DNA of 64,000 nucleotides from Marinobacter halodurans (GTDB taxonomy: Bacteria; Pseudomonadota; Gammaproteobacteria; Pseudomonadales; Oleiphilaceae): the NCBI RefSeq assembly GCF_004327985.1, contig NZ_SJDL01000010.1, positions 82,941-146,940 of the forward strand, read 5' to 3'. Under the pieces are notes generated by a model, which searched no databases, was not told the DNA's origin, and saw nothing but the letters and a program-made list of their open reading frames with translations. This document shows, piece after piece, positions 9,366-18,793 of this stretch (positions are counted from its first letter, which is position 1; every line of letters begins with the position of its first letter). Made by a program: the position numbers and the translations under genes.

Positions 9366-9707
9366 ATGGAGATCTACGGCATCAAGAACTGCGACACCAT
9401 CAAGAAAGCCCTCAAATGGCTGGACGGCGCCGGCAAGACCTACACCTTCCACGACTTCAAGAAAGAAGGTGTCGACGGGAACCGTCTGGCCGCCTGGGAA
9501 AAGCAGGTGGGCTGGGAGACGCTGCTCAACCGCCGCGGCACCACCTGGCGCAAACTGCCGGACGACGTTCGTGATAACATAGGGCGCGATTCCGCCATGG
9601 CGGTCATGATGGACAATCCGTCCATCATCAAGCGTCCCGTGGTGGAACTGGGCGACCAGGTACACGTTGGCTTCAACGCCGACGAATGGGCACGAATCAT
9701 CGGCTGA
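9366..9707 (+). CDS. ArsC/Spx-like reductase family protein (YffB type)
   Basis: The 113-residue protein has the thioredoxin-like ArsC/Spx fold start MEIYGIKNCDTIKKALKWL, with the single N-terminal cysteine of the family at residue 9. WLDGAGKTYTFHDFKKEGV and the C-terminal block SIIKRPVVELGDQVHVGF follow, with the Arg-Pro pair that corresponds to the substrate-binding loop. The gene starts 5 bases after dapC and is often found next to dapC, dapD and dapE in pseudomonads. Its substrate is not known; arsenate reduction is not implied. Confidence 0.9.
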   Translation: MEIYGIKNCDTIKKALKWLDGAGKTYTFHDFKKEGVDGNRLAAWEKQVGWETLLNRRGTTWRKLPDDVRDNIGRDSAMAVMMDNPSIIKRPVVELGDQVHVGFNADEWARIIG

Positions 9708-9793
9708 GGCTCGACCTCAGACCTGCCAGCATAATCCGGGGCGTCATGACGGCGCCCGACGTCACCGTTTACTGATCAAGGAGCACGACCCCC

Positions 9794-10822
9794 ATGAGTT
9801 TCGCATTCGGCATCGGCATCGGCACCCAGAACAGCAAGGGCGAATGGCTGGAAACCTTCTACCAGAAGCCCCTGTACATGCCGGAGGCAACCATCCGGGA
9901 AATCGCATCCAACACGCTGGGCTACCAGGGCGGCAACCAGGCGATCGAAGCCGATGCCGGGCAGCTGACCCGGTTTGCCGAAGCGCTGCGTGGCGCCGGC
10001 ATTGACGATCAGGCCCGCCTGGCCGAAAAGGCGGCCGGCAGCAAGCGTCCGGCTGTCGTGACCCTGCTGGATACCGACGACACCGCCTCCAGCACCCCGG
10101 AGGTCTACCTCAAGCTGCACCTGATCTCCCATCGTCTGGTAAAACCCCACGGCCTCAAGCTCGAAGGCATCTTCGGCCTGCTGCCCAACGTGGCCTGGAC
10201 CAACGAAGGCGCGATCGATCTGGATGAACTGGCCGACCGCCAGATGGACGCCCGTACGGAAGATCGCCTGCTGGAGGTGAAATCCGTCGACAAGTTCCCG
10301 CAGATGACCGATTACGTCGTACCGCGCGGCGTACGTATCGCCGATACCGCCCGTGTCCGCCTGGGCGCTTATGTGGGAGAAGGCACCACGGTCATGCACG
10401 AGGGCTTCATCAACTTCAACGCCGGCACCGAGGGCACCAGCATGATCGAAGGCCGTATCTCGGCCGGCGTCATGGTCGGTAAGGGCTCGGACCTGGGCGG
10501 CGGCTGCTCCACCATGGGCACCCTGTCCGGCGGCGGCAATATCATCATCTCCGTCGGCGAGAACTGCTTGATCGGCGCCAATGCCGGTATCGGCATCCCG
10601 CTGGGCGACCGCACCACCGTCGAAGCCGGCCTTTACATCACCGCCGGCACCAAGGTTGCCGTGCTGGACGACAAGAACGAGGTGGTTCAGACGGTCAAGG
10701 CGCGGGACCTGGCCGGCAAGCCGGACCTGCTGTTCCGCCGCAACTCCCAGAACGGTGCGGTGGAGTGCAAGACCAACAAGACCGCGATCGAACTGAACGA
10801 GGCGTTGCACGCCAATAACTAA
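9794..10822 (+). CDS. dapD: 2,3,4,5-tetrahydropyridine-2,6-dicarboxylate N-succinyltransferase
   Basis: The 342-residue protein is the long Pseudomonas-type DapD, which succinylates tetrahydrodipicolinate in the diaminopimelate pathway. The left-handed beta-helix region is visible as hexapeptide-like repeats from about residue 180 to 290 (for example VRIADTARVRLGAYVGEGT, GISAGVMVGKGSDLGGG-like and ENCLIGANAGIGIPLGD). A well-placed AAGGAG precedes the ATG. Shorter E. coli-type DapD is about 274 residues; the extra N-terminal domain here is normal for this group. Confidence 0.96.
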   Translation: MSFAFGIGIGTQNSKGEWLETFYQKPLYMPEATIREIASNTLGYQGGNQAIEADAGQLTRFAEALRGAGIDDQARLAEKAAGSKRPAVVTLLDTDDTASSTPEVYLKLHLISHRLVKPHGLKLEGIFGLLPNVAWTNEGAIDLDELADRQMDARTEDRLLEVKSVDKFPQMTDYVVPRGVRIADTARVRLGAYVGEGTTVMHEGFINFNAGTEGTSMIEGRISAGVMVGKGSDLGGGCSTMGTLSGGGNIIISVGENCLIGANAGIGIPLGDRTTVEAGLYITAGTKVAVLDDKNEVVQTVKARDLAGKPDLLFRRNSQNGAVECKTNKTAIELNEALHANN

Positions 10823-10856
10823 TTGTTTGCACTGTATTCGGTGCGGTGATGCGACT

Positions 10857-10959
10857 GGGGCACCTTTGGTGCCTCAGAAGCTAAAGCATCTGCTACATCC
10901 CCGAGTTAAACGCAAAATGTAGCCGATGCTTTAGCTTCGGAGCGGCCCGCAGGGGCGCC
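10857..10959 (+). repeat. Three-hairpin repeat element, copy A (downstream of dapD)
   Basis: An approximately 103-base unit made of three stem-loops. First is GGCACC-TTT-GGTGCC (10859-10873). Second is a long central palindrome with 18-base arms at 10881-10898 and 10917-10934, one mismatch and an 18-base loop, extended outwards by GAAG/CTTC. Third is a GC-rich hairpin at about 10944-10959. A second copy in the opposite orientation is found downstream of dapE (12223-12533), with the arms nearly identical and CGAGTT conserved in the loop. It looks like a REP/BIME-type interspersed repeat. The gap 10823-11066 holds nothing else recognisable. Confidence 0.75.
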
Positions 10960-11009
10960 GAAACACCGTCCGTTGATGCAATGGTCTCGTGGACGAATCC
11001 ACTTCCTAA

Positions 11010-12200
<1,191 letters not shown>

Positions 12201-12245
12201 AGGCGCTTGCGAGTGTTATGGACAGCCCTGCGGGCTGCTCCGAAG

Positions 12246-12299
12246 CTGAAGCGTCGGCTACATTGGCCAGCCAACTCGAGTATGTAGCAGATGCTTTAG
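12246..12299 (+). repeat. 54-base palindromic direct repeat, left copy
   Basis: This copy is identical over 54 bases to 12456-12509. The two 18-base arms pair with one G-A mismatch and two G-T wobbles around an 18-base loop containing CTCGAG. It borders the left end of the insert 12300-12455 exactly. Confidence 0.85.
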
Positions 12300-12455
12300 A
12301 GGGTGTTGTAAAAGCTACTGCGCTCAGCCATACGGCGTTGAAAATCGCCTCGTGCGCGAGTCCGATCAAGATGCTCATTTACAACCCGTAAACTGCGCTC
12401 TTTCGTTGATTTTCGCCTTGTTTGGCTATCGCTCGCGACGCTTTTGCAACACCCT
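12300..12455. mobile_element. MITE-like non-autonomous element with terminal inverted repeats
   Basis: The 156-base segment begins AGGGTGTTGTAAAAGC and ends GCTTTTGCAACACCCT, 16-base terminal inverted repeats with one mismatch. Inner sequences also show imperfect symmetry. It has no coding capacity of its own; short antisense frames across it are artefacts. It lies between two perfect 54-base direct repeats. The parent transposase is not in the window, and family assignment was not possible by eye. Confidence 0.7.
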
Positions 12456-12509
12456 CTGAAGCGTCGGCTACATTGGCCAGCCAACTCGAGTATGTAGCAG
12501 ATGCTTTAG
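12456..12509 (+). repeat. 54-base palindromic direct repeat, right copy
   Basis: This copy is identical to 12246-12299 and starts immediately after the insert. It continues into CTTCTGAGGCGCC, the outer arm that the left copy lacks on that side, which shows the original element was contiguous before the insertion. Confidence 0.85.
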
Positions 12510-12551
12510 CTTCTGAGGCGCCGATAGGTGCCCTTAAAACCCCGCTTAACC

Positions 12552-12770
12552 TCAGTAATGCGGTGGCGGCGCTTCTTCCTCTTCCCGCTTGATGTTGGAG
12601 GGCGACACCGCTTCCAGCTGTTTCTTGAGCAGTCGCTTGGCCTCCCAAAGTTCACGCATATCCCTCTCCTGGCGCGACAATTGGTCGCTCAGCGTGGCAA
12701 TCAGGTCGTCCTGGAAGGCCACGCGGGTTTCCAGTTCGACCATTCGGACTTCCAGTTCTTCCCAATTCAT
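12552..12770 (-). CDS. slyX: SlyX family protein
   Basis: The 72-residue protein starts MNWEELEVRMVELETRVAFQ and continues as a single coiled coil to about residue 55. It ends with the characteristic PPPHY tail of SlyX (here EEEEAPPPHY). A GGAG is spaced nine bases before the ATG. The function of SlyX is not established. It is convergent with dapE. Confidence 0.92.
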   Translation of the reverse strand: MNWEELEVRMVELETRVAFQDDLIATLSDQLSRQERDMRELWEAKRLLKKQLEAVSPSNIKREEEEAPPPHY

Positions 12771-12814
12771 GTGACGGAACTCCTGCTCTGGGGTGGGTCG
12801 TCTACAGACTGATC

Positions 12815-12823
12815 TGTTATGAT
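12815..12823 (+). promoter_or_regulatory. Extended -10 promoter upstream of the cold-shock-domain gene
   Basis: TG-T-TATGAT is an extended -10 element; no convincing -35 is present 17 bases upstream. It would give a 5' leader of roughly 140 bases before the ATG at 12971, as is common for cold-shock mRNAs. The assignment is by sequence pattern only. Confidence 0.4.
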
Positions 12824-12970
12824 GCTGCGCTTGCAGATGGAGTGACCCGCCACAATGGCTGCCCTGATCGTCCGCACATCTGCAGTTTGTTACGCCTGAA
12901 GCCCTATTTTACGTGAATCAGGCGCCCTTATGTTTTTGATTGATCGATTGATGGGAGAATAAGTCGTCCA

Positions 12971-13495
12971 ATGCGTAATCCACAGAAAGCGATCCTGGTT
13001 GCCCTGCTGATCGCTATTCCCGCTCCGTTCGTCCTGGCCTTTTTCCTGGTCACCTTTACACCGGAGCTTTTCCAGATCCTGTCGCAATCGGGTACCCGTG
13101 ATGTCGCCAACAACCCCGCCTTCGTGTTGGGTAGCGCGCAAGGTATTACCGCCTACGTGATGGCCGTCGTCATTTTCGGCATTGCCGGCTTCCTCGCCGT
13201 CGCGCTGAGTCAGGCCAAGGCCACTGCCGGCAGCCAGGATGACCGTCCCGCCAGCGATGGCCTGGAAGATGATTTCGGTCCGGAAGGCAATGAGGAAGGC
13301 ACCGTAAAATGGTTCAACGTGAAGAAAGGCTTCGGTTTTATCGTCCGTGAGAGCGGCGATGAGGTCTTTGTCCACTTCCGCGCCATTCGCGGTCGTGGTC
13401 GCCGCGTACTGCGTCAGGGCCAACTGGTGCGTTTCAATGTGGTCCAGGCCGATAAAGGTCTGCAGGCGGATAACGTCAGCATCCTAGAGGACTGA
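12971..13495 (+). CDS. Membrane-anchored cold-shock-domain protein
   Basis: The 174-residue protein has two hydrophobic segments (about residues 7-28 and 52-78), then a polar linker, then a C-terminal cold-shock domain. The domain shows [15 protein letters not shown] with RNP1 (KGFGFI) and the RNP2-like VFVHF, ending [12 protein letters not shown]. Free CspA proteins are about 70 residues, so the N-terminal half is an added membrane anchor. The likely role is binding of single-stranded RNA or DNA at the inner membrane; this is inference. It is not linked to an operon; slyX is divergent. Confidence 0.85.
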   Translation: MRNPQKAILVALLIAIPAPFVLAFFLVTFTPELFQILSQSGTRDVANNPAFVLGSAQGITAYVMAVVIFGIAGFLAVALSQAKATAGSQDDRPASDGLEDDFGPEGNEEGTVKWFNVKKGFGFIVRESGDEVFVHFRAIRGRGRRVLRQGQLVRFNVVQADKGLQADNVSILED

Positions 13496-13514
13496 TCCAC
13501 ACCGTCCGCCCTGG

Positions 13515-13546
13515 ATGGGAGTCCCGAGGCACTTCGGGATTCCCAT
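13515..13546. terminator. Terminator-like hairpin between convergent genes
   Basis: ATGGGAGTCCCGA (13515-13527) pairs with TCGGGATTCCCAT (13534-13546) around a six-base loop, with only one G-T wobble. It lies between the cold-shock-domain gene and the convergent gene at 13561. A T-rich tail is absent, so termination strength is uncertain. Confidence 0.6.
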
Positions 13547-13560
13547 CGACTCCCCCGGAA

Positions 13561-13944
13561 TCAGTTCCAGCTCACTTTCTGTTCGCCCCGGTGATCGAGA
13601 CGCCACCACTTCTCGTCCTGGACCGGGTCGCCTTCCTGCCAGTCCCCCGGGCTGCATCGCACTTCCACATCCAGAAAGCGCCAGGCATGGCGGGCGCAGT
13701 CCAGATCCGTGCGCCAGGGCAATTCGTCGCCTTCCAGAACCACACTGGTGAAGTGCTTCGAGAAAGCGCCGGGGTAGAGTGACACACGAACCGGAAAGTC
13801 CCGGTAATACCCCTTCCCCTTGTGGACACCGGCGTGACCGATCGGCGCCAGCTCCAGACGGTCGAGGGATTGATCCAGCCAGCTTTGCAGTCGCGCCGGG
13901 TCCTGTTCACGCACGTAGATTTCCAGATCGTTCATAGAGGACAT
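13561..13944 (-). CDS. Conserved hypothetical protein, soluble, 127 residues
   Basis: I do not recognise a named family. The protein is soluble, without signal peptide or membrane segment, and rich in Trp (for example SWLDQSL, PWRTDLDCARHAWRFLDVE, EKWWRLDHRGEQ). The start chosen is the ATG at 13942-13944, which has GAAGG four bases upstream; another ATG at 13933-13935 has no ribosome site. It is convergent with the cold-shock-domain gene and follows the AAA gene in the same direction after a 78-base gap, so the two could be cotranscribed. Confidence 0.7.
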   Translation of the reverse strand: MSSMNDLEIYVREQDPARLQSWLDQSLDRLELAPIGHAGVHKGKGYYRDFPVRVSLYPGAFSKHFTSVVLEGDELPWRTDLDCARHAWRFLDVEVRCSPGDWQEGDPVQDEKWWRLDHRGEQKVSWN

Positions 13945-14022
13945 CAAACCTTCGGATTACGGCCCCAAGTCGGCATCTCGATACAAACTGCCCAGGGCCC
14001 AAATCCGGCCATAATGCCGCAC

Positions 14023-15045
14023 CTAGCCGTCTTCGGCAATTGCCTCCGAACAGGGATACGGTTTCCGGCCCAGAACCTCCGGCACACTGTCGCTCCATGC
14101 TGAGCACCGGGCCGCCCGGATTTCTCTATCGATATCGCCGGCCTGCACCTTCCGGAGCTCGCCGCGTCGTTCACGCTCGTGCCAATCGACCGCATAAGCC
14201 GCCCGCTCAATCTCGGCCAGATGCAGATCCCGCTCGAGAGCCTCAACGTCTCCATTTCGGGCCTGGGCCAACAACAGCGCACGATTGAGATCGTCGATGC
14301 GCGCCTCAACCGCCCGCAGCGCGGGATCCCCCTGCTCGGCCTCCAGGGTCACACGGGCGGCCGCCGCTGTCAGCCAGCGAACCGATCCGCCCGGCGTTTC
14401 CGGCCAGTCCGGTGACAGGCCACGGGCGGCGCGCTGTAGCGCACAGGGCGCAATCTCCACCTGCCATTCCCGTTCGATGCACGATTGCTCGCTTCTCAGT
14501 ATCCCCAGCCTTTGTTCGATGCCTGACGGAGGCACCGCCATGACGTCCACGGATCGGCCGGTCCGTGCGGTCAGAGCCTGGAGATCCATCTGGCCTTGAG
14601 TGCGGCTGACGAGCAGCACAGGGCCCGGGTGAGACAGCAGCAGTTCACTGGCCGGGTGAAGAGGGTCCTGCATCAGGCAGAGCAGGTCGGCCGGGGGCAT
14701 GTCGTCCAGAATGAGTACCGTTCGGGGGATGTTGCCGTTCCCATCAGCGGGCACCGCCGGCTCAGCACTGGCCATCACCTCGGTTGCCCGGCGCAGGTCC
14801 ATCCAGACCGACGAAAACGGCCAGCGGGGAATGTTGGCCCGCAACAGTTCGGTCTTTCCTGAACCCGCATCCCCCTGCAACCAGAGGATGCCTCTTGGCG
14901 ATCGCATCAGCGAGACGGCCAGCGAATCGGCAAAGGTGTGCCAATCCGGCGAAACCGACGCAAGGGTGAGATGGGATGCGCGCCCCAAGCCGCGGCGGGA
15001 CGACGAGCGATGTGCAGATGGCCGGCTCCCTGGCCCTTGTGACAT
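14023..15045 (-). CDS. ClpB-like single AAA domain protein with M-domain-like coiled coil
   Basis: The 340-residue protein has Walker A GDAGSGKT at residues 58-65, Walker B TVLILDDM at 109-116 and a sensor-1-like VLLVSRTQG at 143-151. From about 190 it follows the layout of the ClpA/ClpB/ClpV first ATPase domain: a helical lid (IAPCALQRAARGL), a segment like the KAIDLIDEAAAR stretch (SVRWLTAAAARVTLE, 221-235), then a coiled coil (240-295). It ends with a piece like the VTxxDIAxVVxxWTG linker (VQAGDIDREIRAA, 300-312). The second ATPase domain of Clp proteins is absent. The relation to ClpB is my reading of motifs; function is unknown. Walker B ends DD instead of the usual DE, so ATP hydrolysis may be weak. 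Confidence 0.65.
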   Translation of the reverse strand: MSQGPGSRPSAHRSSSRRGLGRASHLTLASVSPDWHTFADSLAVSLMRSPRGILWLQGDAGSGKTELLRANIPRWPFSSVWMDLRRATEVMASAEPAVPADGNGNIPRTVLILDDMPPADLLCLMQDPLHPASELLLSHPGPVLLVSRTQGQMDLQALTARTGRSVDVMAVPPSGIEQRLGILRSEQSCIEREWQVEIAPCALQRAARGLSPDWPETPGGSVRWLTAAAARVTLEAEQGDPALRAVEARIDDLNRALLLAQARNGDVEALERDLHLAEIERAAYAVDWHERERRGELRKVQAGDIDREIRAARCSAWSDSVPEVLGRKPYPCSEAIAEDG

Positions 15046-15124
15046 AAGGTCCTCCTTTGACCTGTTTGACGGAATAATAATTCGCGCAACCGGCTAACGC
15101 CTGTACCCCGGCTGCGAATACGGG

Positions 15125-16531
15125 TCAGACCCGGTTATAGGTATCGGCGAACCGTACAATATCGTCCTCACCGAGATAACTCCCGGTCTGGACTTCGATC
15201 AACTCCAGGGGAATCACCCCCGGATTGGTCAGGCGGTGGCGGTGGCCCACCGGAATGTAGGTGGACTGGTCTTCCGTCAGCAGGATCTCCTCATCGCCAC
15301 GCACCACGTTCGCGGTTCCACTGACCACCACCCAATGCTCGGCACGATGGTGATGCTTCTGCAGGGAGAGTGACGCCCCCGGATTGACGGTGATGCGCTT
15401 GACCTGGAAGCGCTCACCCATGGCGATGCCTTCGTAGGTTCCCCAGGGCCGGTGGACCTTCTTGTGGAAGCGGTGCTCCGCCCTGCCCTGGGCCTTGACC
15501 TGGGCAACCAGCTTCTTCACGTCCTGCACCCGGTTACGGTCCGCCACCAGGACCACGTCATCGGTCTCGACGATGACATGGTCGCTGATCCCCAATGCCG
15601 CAATCAGACGGCCTTCGGAGTGGATGTAGGACCCCGTCACATCCTCGGTGATCACATCGCCCCGGCAGACGTTGCCGTCTTTATCCCGCGGCTGGATCTC
15701 CCACAGGGCGGACCAGGAGCCGACATCGCTCCAGCCAGCATCCAGGGGCACGACAACCGCATCCTGGGTCTTTTCCATGACGGCATAATCAATGGAGTCA
15801 TCCGGGCACGCCTCGAAGGCCTCCCGATCCACACGCACGAAGTCCATATCGGACTGCTTGCCGGCAAAGGCCGCGCGGCAGGCTTCCAGCATCTGCGGGT
15901 TGTGCTTGCCCAGTTCCTCCAGATAGCGGTCCGCCCGGAACAGGAACATACCGCTGTTCCAGTAATAGCCGCCCTGGTCGAGATAGGACTGGGCGGTGGC
16001 CTCATCCGGCTTCTCCACGAAGGCTTCAACCGGGGCAAAGCCCTCAGCCATGTCACCGGCCCTGATGTAGCCATAACCGGTGTGGGGAGACGCCGGCACC
16101 ACGCCAAAGGTCACCAGCTTGCCGTTCTCAGCCGCCCTGGCGCCCACCGAGACAGCCTCGGCGAAAGCCTCCTGGTTACGCAGGACGTGATCCGACGGCA
16201 TGATCAGCAGCAACTCCTCCGGGTCGCTTTCCGCAGCCGCCAATGCCGCCAGCGCGATGGCCGGTGCCGTGTTGCGGCCAACCGGCTCCAGGATAATCCC
16301 ATCGGTTTTCTTATCGGCCAATTCGTGCAGGTGAGCCGCCACCACGAATCGATGGTCTTCGTTGGTAATCGCCATGACCCGGGCCGACGGCGCACAGCCC
16401 AGACCTCGGGTTATGGTTTCGGCCAACAGCGACTCTTCAGAGACAACGGGCAGGAACTGTTTTGGATAGGCCTCGCGGGATAGAGGCCACAAACGGGTGC
16501 CCGACCCGCCGGAGAGAATGACGGCTAACAT
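15125..16531 (-). CDS. manC: Mannose-1-phosphate guanylyltransferase / mannose-6-phosphate isomerase
   Basis: The 468-residue bifunctional enzyme makes GDP-mannose. The N-terminal nucleotidyltransferase has LSGGSGTRLWPLSREAYPKQ at residues 7-26 and FVEKPDEA in the middle. The C-terminal type II phosphomannose isomerase cupin has RPWGTYEGI and SLQKHHHRAEHWVVVSG. Length matches AlgA/CpsB/ManC. An AAGGA precedes the ATG. It lies at the distal edge of the polysaccharide region but is separated by mvaT, so it may have its own promoter (a TAGAAT -10-like box is at 16561-16566). Confidence 0.95.
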   Translation of the reverse strand: MLAVILSGGSGTRLWPLSREAYPKQFLPVVSEESLLAETITRGLGCAPSARVMAITNEDHRFVVAAHLHELADKKTDGIILEPVGRNTAPAIALAALAAAESDPEELLLIMPSDHVLRNQEAFAEAVSVGARAAENGKLVTFGVVPASPHTGYGYIRAGDMAEGFAPVEAFVEKPDEATAQSYLDQGGYYWNSGMFLFRADRYLEELGKHNPQMLEACRAAFAGKQSDMDFVRVDREAFEACPDDSIDYAVMEKTQDAVVVPLDAGWSDVGSWSALWEIQPRDKDGNVCRGDVITEDVTGSYIHSEGRLIAALGISDHVIVETDDVVLVADRNRVQDVKKLVAQVKAQGRAEHRFHKKVHRPWGTYEGIAMGERFQVKRITVNPGASLSLQKHHHRAEHWVVVSGTANVVRGDEEILLTEDQSTYIPVGHRHRLTNPGVIPLELIEVQTGSYLGEDDIVRFADTYNRV

Positions 16532-16702
16532 AAAGCGTCCTTGTCAGAAACTTTGATCGGATTCTAACGTAAAAACGTGGCTCAATGCTTCTTCCCGGAG
16601 GTATGAAATGCGCCGGAAAGGCCGATAAGAGGGCTTTATTAACGAGAAATAATTCAGCGGAAAGTTAAATTCACGAATGTGGAAAAGTCGGGGAATGAGC
16701 AA

Positions 16703-16725
16703 CCCCGGCACCTCAACTGCCGGGG
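16703..16725. other. GC-rich stem-loop downstream of mvaT
   Basis: CCCCGGCA (16703-16710) and TGCCGGGG (16718-16725) form a perfect 8-bp stem. Together with the next hairpin it lies between the mvaT stop and the manC start. A terminator role for mvaT is likely, though there is no T-run. Confidence 0.5.
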
Positions 16726-16731
16726 CCGGGA

Positions 16732-16768
16732 GCCCTGTCCGGCCTATTAACCGTGAGCCGGACAGGGC
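16732..16768 (-). terminator. Strong stem-loop just after mvaT
   Basis: GCCCTGTCCGGC (16732-16743) and GCCGGACAGGGC (16757-16768) form a perfect 12-bp stem with a 13-base loop. It begins 6 bases after the mvaT stop. No T-run follows in the minus-strand transcript, so it may stop transcription only in part or protect the mRNA 3' end. Confidence 0.55.
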
Positions 16769-16774
16769 AAGGGC

Positions 16775-17143
16775 TTAGTCCTGCTGCCAGCCCTGCACGG
16801 CTTCCTTGCCGTATTTCTCACGCCATTCATTCAGCGTTTTGTGGTTGCCACCACGGGTTTTCACCACTTCGCCGGTGTGCGGATTCTTGTACGTCTTGAG
16901 CGGACGCTTCGGGCGCGTAGAACCGGCCGTTTCAGCTTTGGCGCCAGATACGGACGGATCAATGGCACCCAGAACCTGCAATACGTCCTTGGCGGATTTA
17001 TTGTATTCCTTCATCAAACCGCGGATCTTTTCTTCAAACTCGAGTTCACGCTTCAATGCGTTATCTGCCTCGAGCTTTTTCAATTCATCTGCAAGCTTAT
17101 CCATCAGCTGTTTTTTCTGGTAATACTCATTGATCTTTGCCAT
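16775..17143 (-). CDS. MvaT-type H-NS family xenogeneic silencer
   Basis: The 122-residue protein starts MAKINEYYQKKQLMDKLADE, an N-terminal coiled-coil oligomerisation region to about residue 55. After a linker come the C-terminal AT-hook-like DNA-binding blocks TYKNPHTGEVVKTRGGNHK and LNEWREKYGKEAVQGW, as in Pseudomonas MvaT. The ATG at 17141-17143 has AAGGG nine bases upstream; an in-frame start 9 codons earlier gives an atypical leader. MvaT proteins bind AT-rich, often foreign DNA and silence it. Its position next to an AT-rich glycan cluster is notable. Confidence 0.9.
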   Translation of the reverse strand: MAKINEYYQKKQLMDKLADELKKLEADNALKRELEFEEKIRGLMKEYNKSAKDVLQVLGAIDPSVSGAKAETAGSTRPKRPLKTYKNPHTGEVVKTRGGNHKTLNEWREKYGKEAVQGWQQD

Positions 17144-17261
17144 GGATTTTACCCTTACTGGTCGAAACAATTTTCAAATTGACGTTGTCATATCGGAAGG
17201 AAAAGCAAAAGAATGATCATTCTTTGCCGAGTCAAAAACTGACTATTTCGATAATAGATCA

Positions 17262-17295
17262 ATAATCCCCCATTGACAATTAAATAGGGGATTAT
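17262..17295. other. Inverted repeat between the sugar dehydrogenase gene and mvaT
   Basis: ATAATCCCC (17262-17270) and GGGGATTAT (17287-17295) are perfect inverted arms with a 16-base AT-rich spacer. It may be a weak terminator of the minus-strand polysaccharide genes or an operator for mvaT. The 222-base gap is otherwise AT-rich without a gene. Confidence 0.4.
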
Positions 17296-17365
17296 GACCG
17301 GACATTCATTCGGAAATAGAAGAAACGGTAAAAAATAAAACTAGTGCGCTTGTTGAACGATGAGA

Positions 17366-18631
17366 TCAGAGCCTTAGATCTGAAGCCGACTTATCAAATA
17401 CCGCCTTCAGGTCGAAAAATATACCGCCCGGCTTAAGAAATGAGCGAATTCGTTCTGCGCCCATTTCAATATAATCGCGATGCGGTACGGCCAGCATGAC
17501 CCCCTCATACGCACCCTGCCCAGGCTGGTCCACCAGAGCAAGCCCGTATTCATGCTGGGCTTCATCGCCACTGGCCCAGGCATCGGCGACATCAACGCAA
17601 CACCCGAAATCCTGCAGTTCACGAACAACATCAATAACGCGCGTATTCCGTAAATCCGGACAATTCTCTTTAAAGGTCAGCCCCAAAATCAAAACCCGCG
17701 CTCCCGATATGGTCTGCCCAGCCTTGATCATGGCCTTCACCAGTTCTGAGGCCGAATAAGCACCCATGGAATCATTCATTCGACGGCCCGCGAGAATCAT
17801 CTCCGGATGGTGGCCAACCGCCTGCGCCTTATGAGTCAGATAATACGGATCCACACCAATACAGTGGCCGCCCACCAAGCCAGGTTTAAATGGCAGAAAA
17901 TTCCACTTGGTACCCGCAGCGGCAAGAACTTCCTGGGTATCCAGCCCCAGACGCGCAAATATCATGGCCAATTCATTCATCAATGCGATATTGACGTCAC
18001 GCTGGGTGTTCTCGATCACTTTGGCGGCTTCAGCCACTTTGATGGAGCTGGCTTTGTGGGTGCCGGCGGTGATGATGCTTGCATAAAGCGCGTCGATTTC
18101 GCTGGCTATTTCAGGCGTGGATCCTGATGTGACTTTCTTGATACTGGTGACACGGTGCTCTTTGTCACCGGGATTGATTCGCTCGGGACTGTAGCCTGCA
18201 TAGAAATCCCGGTTGAACGTGAATCCGGAAATTCTTTCCAGGATGGGTACGCAGACCTCTTCTGTTGCTCCAGGGTATACGGTCGATTCATAGACAACGA
18301 TATCACCCTTCTTTAATACCTGGCCGACGGTTTCGCTGGCTTTCACGAGCGGCGTTAAGTCCGGCGACTTGAACTCATCAATAGGCGTCGGAACCGTCAC
18401 AATAAAGATCTCGCAGTCACCTATGCCTTCCACGGAATCTGAAAACGAAAGTCCCTTCGCTTCAGCAAGCTCTGCAGATGACACCTCCCTCGTAAAGTCA
18501 TGCCCTTCCCGAAGCTCCGCAATCCGCTTCGGGTTGATATCAAAACCAACGACGTCCATCTTTTCGCCGAACGCAGCGGCAAGCGGCAAGCCGACATAAC
18601 CCAGACCTATCACAGCAACTTTTTTTCCCAT
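17366..18631 (-). CDS. UDP-N-acetylhexosamine 6-dehydrogenase (TviB/WbpO type)
   Basis: The 421-residue protein belongs to the UDP-glucose/GDP-mannose dehydrogenase family. It has GLGYVG at 9-14, the catalytic-site segment [13 protein letters not shown] with Cys257, and the closing domain with [16 protein letters not shown]. The block [16 protein letters not shown] and the length fit enzymes that make UDP-GalNAcA or UDP-GlcNAcA (TviB, WbpO) better than Ugd. It is the last gene of the minus-strand polysaccharide series, 162 bases after capD. The exact substrate cannot be told by eye. Confidence 0.88.
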   Translation of the reverse strand: MGKKVAVIGLGYVGLPLAAAFGEKMDVVGFDINPKRIAELREGHDFTREVSSAELAEAKGLSFSDSVEGIGDCEIFIVTVPTPIDEFKSPDLTPLVKASETVGQVLKKGDIVVYESTVYPGATEEVCVPILERISGFTFNRDFYAGYSPERINPGDKEHRVTSIKKVTSGSTPEIASEIDALYASIITAGTHKASSIKVAEAAKVIENTQRDVNIALMNELAMIFARLGLDTQEVLAAAGTKWNFLPFKPGLVGGHCIGVDPYYLTHKAQAVGHHPEMILAGRRMNDSMGAYSASELVKAMIKAGQTISGARVLILGLTFKENCPDLRNTRVIDVVRELQDFGCCVDVADAWASGDEAQHEYGLALVDQPGQGAYEGVMLAVPHRDYIEMGAERIRSFLKPGGIFFDLKAVFDKSASDLRL

Positions 18632-18793
18632 TTTTCAGATCCTTTGCAAACGAGGACTTCGGTTCTTGACGACTACCCGTTATGAACGACTTAGTTTATG
18701 TTGCTGCCATATGATATCGTGATTCATTCAATCATTCCGTCGCTAACAAACGCGCGATTATCACGCCTTTACGCACCCAATGGCCAAATTGCA

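Larger units (their letters stand above)
12223..12533 (-). repeat. Three-hairpin repeat element, copy B, interrupted by a MITE-like insert
   Basis: Read on the minus strand this region reproduces copy A: GGGCACC...GCGCCTCAGAAG, then the CTAAAGCATCTGCTACAT arm, then the CTTCGGAGCAGCCCGCAGGGCTG hairpin. The central 54-base palindrome is present twice, at 12246-12299 and 12456-12509, as perfect direct repeats on either side of a 156-base insert. Outside flanks match copy A once each, so a single ancestral element appears to have been split. This accounts for most of the 351-base gap 12201-12551. Confidence 0.75.

Noticed and set aside
15452..16483. 343-codon plus-strand frame opposite manC
   Set aside because: Shadow of the bifunctional mannose enzyme; no recognisable motif.
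17273..17278. Perfect TTGACA on the plus strand near mvaT
   Set aside because: No -10 box at 16-18 bases and no plus-strand gene follows.
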